This document shows positions 14,008 to 16,815 of a stretch of 16,815 bases of DNA, one piece after another. Within the stretch, counting starts at the first letter, position 1, and each line of letters opens with the position of its first letter. The stretch is from Syntrophorhabdaceae bacterium PtaU1.Bin034 (GTDB lineage: Bacteria; Desulfobacterota_G; Syntrophorhabdia; Syntrophorhabdales; WCHB1-27), in the NCBI GenBank assembly GCA_002067405.1, contig MVRP01000078.1:1-16815 (forward strand), written 5' to 3'. Under the pieces are notes generated by a model. It worked only from the letters and a program-made list of their open reading frames with translations. It did no database searches and was not told where the DNA came from. The position numbers were made by a program, and so were the translations under genes.

Positions 14008-15516
14008 ATGAATGTCGCAACAAATTTGGAGCAGTCCGCTTTCTTCTTCCCCGAACGCCCCGCCCTCAGGCAAGACGGCGTCGAACTGACATATGCCCAG
14101 CTTAACGAGCAGGCAAACCGTGTGGCAACCGGCCTCATAAAGATGGGTCTCCAGCCCGGCGACTTAGTCGGCCTCTGCGCGCCGAACTCGCTCGACTGGG
14201 TGATCTTCTATTTCGGCGTCCTCAAGGCAGGTGCCGTGGCGGTAACGCTCTCTGCACAATTGACAGAAGATGAACTGAAGGGCCTCGTGAACCACGCAAG
14301 ACCCAAATTCATTTTCACTTTCGAGCCCAAGCTGAAGGAGATAGCGCAGGTAAGGACTTCATCGGGCGTCGAGAAGACGATCTGCCCGGGCGGTGATCTG
14401 GACATGGCTTCCCTTCTTGCCAGTGGATCAGGTACCTTCAAGGCAATCGACCGAGACCGCACGGACATCGCCGCCATTCTCTACACGGGCGGTACCACCG
14501 GCCTCCCCAAGGGGGTCATGCTGAAGCATGAAGGCATCATCTTTTCCTCTTTCAGCATTGCCCATGTCGAGCGCTCTACCGAGAAAGACGTTGCCCTCTG
14601 CTTTCTCCCCTTCAACCACGTCTTCGGCCAGGTGCACATCATCAACGGCACCGTCATCAGCTCAGGCTGCCTGGAGATACTCCCCGCCTTTGACCTGGAC
14701 CGGGTGCTCACCATTCTTCAAAGCGGCCGCATCACCAAGTTCTTCGCTGTTCCCACACTCTACATCCGCCTTTTGAGCCTGCCCGATCTGAAGGAAAAGG
14801 TCCGGTCGCTCCGCTACTGCTTTTCTGCAGGCGCCTCGATCGCCCAGGAAATCGTCAAGCAGTGGAAGGAACGCACGGGCATTGCCATTTCCGAATCCTA
14901 CGGCATGACCGAGTGCATACCTGTTACCTTCAACCATTACTATCCCGAGAAGCATGTCGTGGGATCAGTCGGCCAGCCCTGCCACCTGGTAGATGTTCAG
15001 ATCAGGGATACAGAAGGCAATCCGCTGCCCCAGGGTCAGGAAGGCGAGATCTGCGTGAGATCACCGGGGGCCATGAAAGGATACCTGAACAACCCCGAAG
15101 CAACAGACGCCGCGTTCTGGAACGGGACATGGCTGCGCTCAGGGGATATCGGCGTGATCGACCCGAACGGTTATGTCTATATCGTTGACCGTCTCAAAGA
15201 CCTCATCATCACCGGGGGCGAGAACGTTTATCCACGGGAGGTGGAAGAGGCGCTCTATACGGTACCCGAAGTAGAGGAGTGTGCAGTCATAGGCCTTCCC
15301 GACAGGGAATGGGGTGAGAGGGTAGCTGCCTTTATCGTGCCCAAGGCCGGTCAGGACGTCGCGCCCGACAAGCTGAAGGCCTTCCTCAAGACACGCCTTT
15401 CCGTCTTCAAGGTTCCCAAGGAATACCACATCGTAAAAGAAATGCCCAAGAGCCCTGCTGGCAAGATACTGAAGCGCGAGCTTAAGCGATCGATTGTCGA
15501 GGGCGGGGGAAAGTAG
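14008..15516 (+). CDS. Acyl-CoA ligase (AMP-dependent synthetase, FadD-like)
   Basis: A 502-aa ATP-dependent enzyme that activates a carboxylic acid to its CoA thioester through an acyl-adenylate. All core motifs are intact: P-loop YTGGTTGLPKG (159-169), ESYGMTE (296-302) and SGD (378-380) binding the ribose. The hinge is DRLKDLIITGGENVYP (394-409), and the catalytic Lys486 lies in KSPAGKILKR (481-490). Length is normal for medium/long-chain or aryl acid ligases; the substrate cannot be fixed from sequence. GAGGTGG lies 4 nt before the ATG. The promoter carries the TetR-type operator shared with the downstream regulator and acyl-CoA dehydrogenase, which argues for a fatty- or short-chain-acid degradation role. 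A strong terminator follows the gene. Confidence 0.92.
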   Translation: MNVATNLEQSAFFFPERPALRQDGVELTYAQLNEQANRVATGLIKMGLQPGDLVGLCAPNSLDWVIFYFGVLKAGAVAVTLSAQLTEDELKGLVNHARPKFIFTFEPKLKEIAQVRTSSGVEKTICPGGDLDMASLLASGSGTFKAIDRDRTDIAAILYTGGTTGLPKGVMLKHEGIIFSSFSIAHVERSTEKDVALCFLPFNHVFGQVHIINGTVISSGCLEILPAFDLDRVLTILQSGRITKFFAVPTLYIRLLSLPDLKEKVRSLRYCFSAGASIAQEIVKQWKERTGIAISESYGMTECIPVTFNHYYPEKHVVGSVGQPCHLVDVQIRDTEGNPLPQGQEGEICVRSPGAMKGYLNNPEATDAAFWNGTWLRSGDIGVIDPNGYVYIVDRLKDLIITGGENVYPREVEEALYTVPEVEECAVIGLPDREWGERVAAFIVPKAGQDVAPDKLKAFLKTRLSVFKVPKEYHIVKEMPKSPAGKILKRELKRSIVEGGGK

Positions 15517-15592
15517 GAATCTGTATAAGCGCACCCCCGGCGGCCGGCAAGCACAAGTCCGTTCATCAACAGGCAACATACTCGGATCGAGA

Positions 15593-15630
15593 CTCCGCCT
15601 TCGGTTATTCCGAAGGCGGAGATTTTTTTT
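15593..15630 (+). terminator. Intrinsic terminator after the acyl-CoA ligase gene
   Basis: Perfect 12-bp stem CTCCGCCTTCGG / CCGAAGGCGGAG with a TTATT loop, then A and eight T residues. It separates the ligase from the tetR promoter that starts two bases later. Confidence 0.93.
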
Positions 15631-15631
15631 G

Positions 15632-15688
15632 TTGACATTGTATTGTATTGAAGAGTAGCATAACACCACTACGACCGAATGGTCAGTC
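15632..15688 (+). promoter_or_regulatory. tetR promoter with operator (autoregulation)
   Basis: TTGACA (15632-15637), 18-bp spacer, TAGCAT (15656-15661), then GACCGAATGGTCAGTC (15673-15688) 12 bases downstream. The first half of the operator is identical to that of the ligase promoter. Confidence 0.72.
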
Positions 15689-15714
15689 ATTATCAGCGGT
15701 AAGGGGAGTATTTC

Positions 15715-16377
15715 ATGAGCCGCAAAGAAGATGCAGCCTCGGTAAGAGAAAAGATAATTACGACGAGCACAGCGCAGTTCCTGGCTAAGGGCTTTGTCGG
15801 TACCTCCGTGACCGACATCGCCAAAGCTGTGGGCATAGCCAAAGGGACTGTCTATTGTCACTTCAAAAGCAAAGACGAGATCCTCGAGAGCATTTTAGAC
15901 AAATTCTCCGGCGAGTTCCTCGACGGTGTCATTAAGGAAGTCAACAACTGTGAGGGCGATTTTCTCGCCAAGTTCCGGATTTTCTATAAGTATACTACCG
16001 AATTCGGCGTGCATCATCGCGAGCTGATGCTCGTATGGCATACGCTGCTTGGAGAAATCATAGGGAACGCATCTGACACCGAAAGAAAGATGAAGGAGAT
16101 TCAGGCGAGATACAACGATTTTCTTGAAACCTTTCTCGAACAGGGAAAAAGAGAGGGGCTGATAGGAAACAATATCGACGCCCGTATCCATTCGCGTATC
16201 ATTACAGCCACTCTTGCAGGAATGCTTATGCAATGGTACGTTGAATCGCCGACTACCGATGACGCTAAGCAATTTGTAAGATCTTTTCGGGACGCGATCC
16301 TGAAGGGTCTGGAAGCACGACAACAATCGCCGAACAAAACAGCGTTCCAGACGATGACGAAGACGAAATCTGACTGA
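15715..16377 (+). CDS. TetR-family regulator of acyl-CoA metabolism
   Basis: A 220-aa repressor of TetR/AcrR type. The DNA-binding domain is standard: helix REKIITTSTAQFLAKGF (11-27), then the helix-turn-helix TSVTDIAKAVGIAKGTVYCHF (30-50) and KSKDEILESIL. The remaining ~155 residues form the all-helical ligand and dimer domain, which I cannot assign to a specific ligand. The length and ETFLEQGKREGLI stretch are as in TetR regulators of fatty-acid degradation (FadR/PfmR/PsrA-like). ATG 15715 follows GGGGAG. Operator-like palindromes lie before this gene, the upstream ligase and the downstream acyl-CoA dehydrogenase. Derepression by an acyl-CoA is the likely mode, by analogy with those families. 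Confidence 0.9.
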   Translation: MSRKEDAASVREKIITTSTAQFLAKGFVGTSVTDIAKAVGIAKGTVYCHFKSKDEILESILDKFSGEFLDGVIKEVNNCEGDFLAKFRIFYKYTTEFGVHHRELMLVWHTLLGEIIGNASDTERKMKEIQARYNDFLETFLEQGKREGLIGNNIDARIHSRIITATLAGMLMQWYVESPTTDDAKQFVRSFRDAILKGLEARQQSPNKTAFQTMTKTKSD

Positions 16378-16434
16378 GGGAATCGGGAGGCGCGGAAACT
16401 TGAATCCCCGGAGCAGGCCGCTTACCACTATAAT

Positions 16435-16507
16435 GACTGACTGGACGGTCAAATTATATTTGCTTACTTCATCTTCTTACACGTTATATTTGACCGACCG
16501 GTTGGTC
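16435..16507 (+). promoter_or_regulatory. Paired TetR-type operators before the acyl-CoA dehydrogenase
   Basis: GACTGACTGGACGGTC (16435-16450) directly follows a TATAAT (16429-16434). GACCGACCGGTTGGTC (16492-16507) follows a second possible -10, TATATT (16485-16490). The second is the best palindrome of the four in the window. The -35 boxes are not clear, so the exact promoter is uncertain. The two sites are 57 bp apart. Confidence 0.68.
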
Positions 16508-16614
16508 ATTGTAGAACGCTTCGGATGTCATAAAAGTCTTCAAACGCATGCTTCACGGAATATCAGGCAAGCGTCATTTTGCCACAAATCATCTCAGAGG
16601 AGGAACTTAAAACC

Positions 16615-16815
16615 ATGCCATTATTTGAAGATGATCAGGAGCTAAAGGATTTCAGACAGGTATTCAGAAAATTCGTCGCCCGTGAAATTACCCCTCATAT
16701 GGAAGAGTGGGAGGAGAAGCGGGCCGTTCCCCGTGAGCTGTGGAAGAAGATGGGAGCACAAGGTTTTCTCTGTCCCTGGCTGCCGGAAGAATACGGGGGA
16801 TTAGGAGTCGATGTC
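16615..16815 (+). CDS. Acyl-CoA dehydrogenase, N-terminal part (runs off the window)
   Basis: Only the first 67 codons are in the window. The start ATG 16615 follows AGAGGAGGA about 10 nt upstream. The sequence is the helical N-terminal domain of acyl-CoA dehydrogenases: LKDFRQVFRKFVAREITPHM, then WEEKRAVPRELWKKMGAQGF and the signature-like PEEYGGLG. These flavoenzymes oxidise acyl-CoA to enoyl-CoA. Catalytic and FAD residues lie beyond the window, so substrate class is open. It lies downstream of tetR with its own leader and two operator-like sites. Confidence 0.9.
   Translation, partial: MPLFEDDQELKDFRQVFRKFVAREITPHMEEWEEKRAVPRELWKKMGAQGFLCPWLPEEYGGLGVDV

Overview
The window looks like chromosomal DNA from an anaerobic, syntroph- or sulfate-reducer-like member of the former Deltaproteobacteria (Syntrophorhabdus/Syntrophobacter style). 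This is inferred from the Gram-negative Mla/Mce envelope genes, the fatty-acid activation genes with their own TetR regulator, moderate GC content and many decaying insertion sequences. No rRNA or tRNA is visible, so the taxonomy is only suggestive.

Layout. (1) 41-751 is an unrecognised 236-aa gene that ends in the first copy of a 91-bp repeat. (2) 748-8427 is an accessory island of about 7.6 kb bounded by two direct copies of that repeat (88 of 91 positions identical). It holds an intact type IV toxin-antitoxin/abortive-infection pair (abiEi-abiEii) behind a palindromic operator. Next come a long, badly decayed gene with Cys-rich and SEC-C-like motifs (three frameshifts and two in-frame TGA codons) and an intact tacA-like antitoxin whose GNAT toxin tacT is frameshifted and cut off. 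An ISAs1-family element follows, with a frameshifted transposase; its right terminal repeat is split by a 0.94-kb segment carrying half of an IS110 transposase. (3) 8443-9124 has two small genes: an 86-aa ACT-like protein and a 73-aa charged helical protein. (4) 9407-13219, minus strand, is an Mla/Mce-type lipid transport operon in the order mlaE (with STAS-like N-terminus), mlaF, mlaD and a PqiC-like lipoprotein gene. A small repeat cluster lies between mlaF and mlaD. (5) 13564-16815, plus strand, has a 60-aa protein, an acyl-CoA ligase with a clear terminator, a TetR regulator and the start of an acyl-CoA dehydrogenase.

How the genes work together. In the island, AbiEi probably represses its own operon and neutralises the AbiEii nucleotidyltransferase. 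The TacAT pair can no longer work as a toxin system. In the envelope operon, MlaE and MlaF form the inner-membrane ABC core, the MlaD-like MCE protein carries lipid into the periplasm, and the PqiC-like lipoprotein acts at the outer membrane. On the right, four near-identical palindromes related to GACCGACCGGTCGGTC lie in front of the acyl-CoA ligase, the tetR gene itself and the acyl-CoA dehydrogenase. This points to one autoregulated acyl-CoA regulon.

I see no wholly new multi-gene system. The most interesting structures are the 91-bp repeat with its alternative hairpins, the nested IS junction, the hairpin that covers the transposase ribosome-binding site, and the shared TetR operator set.
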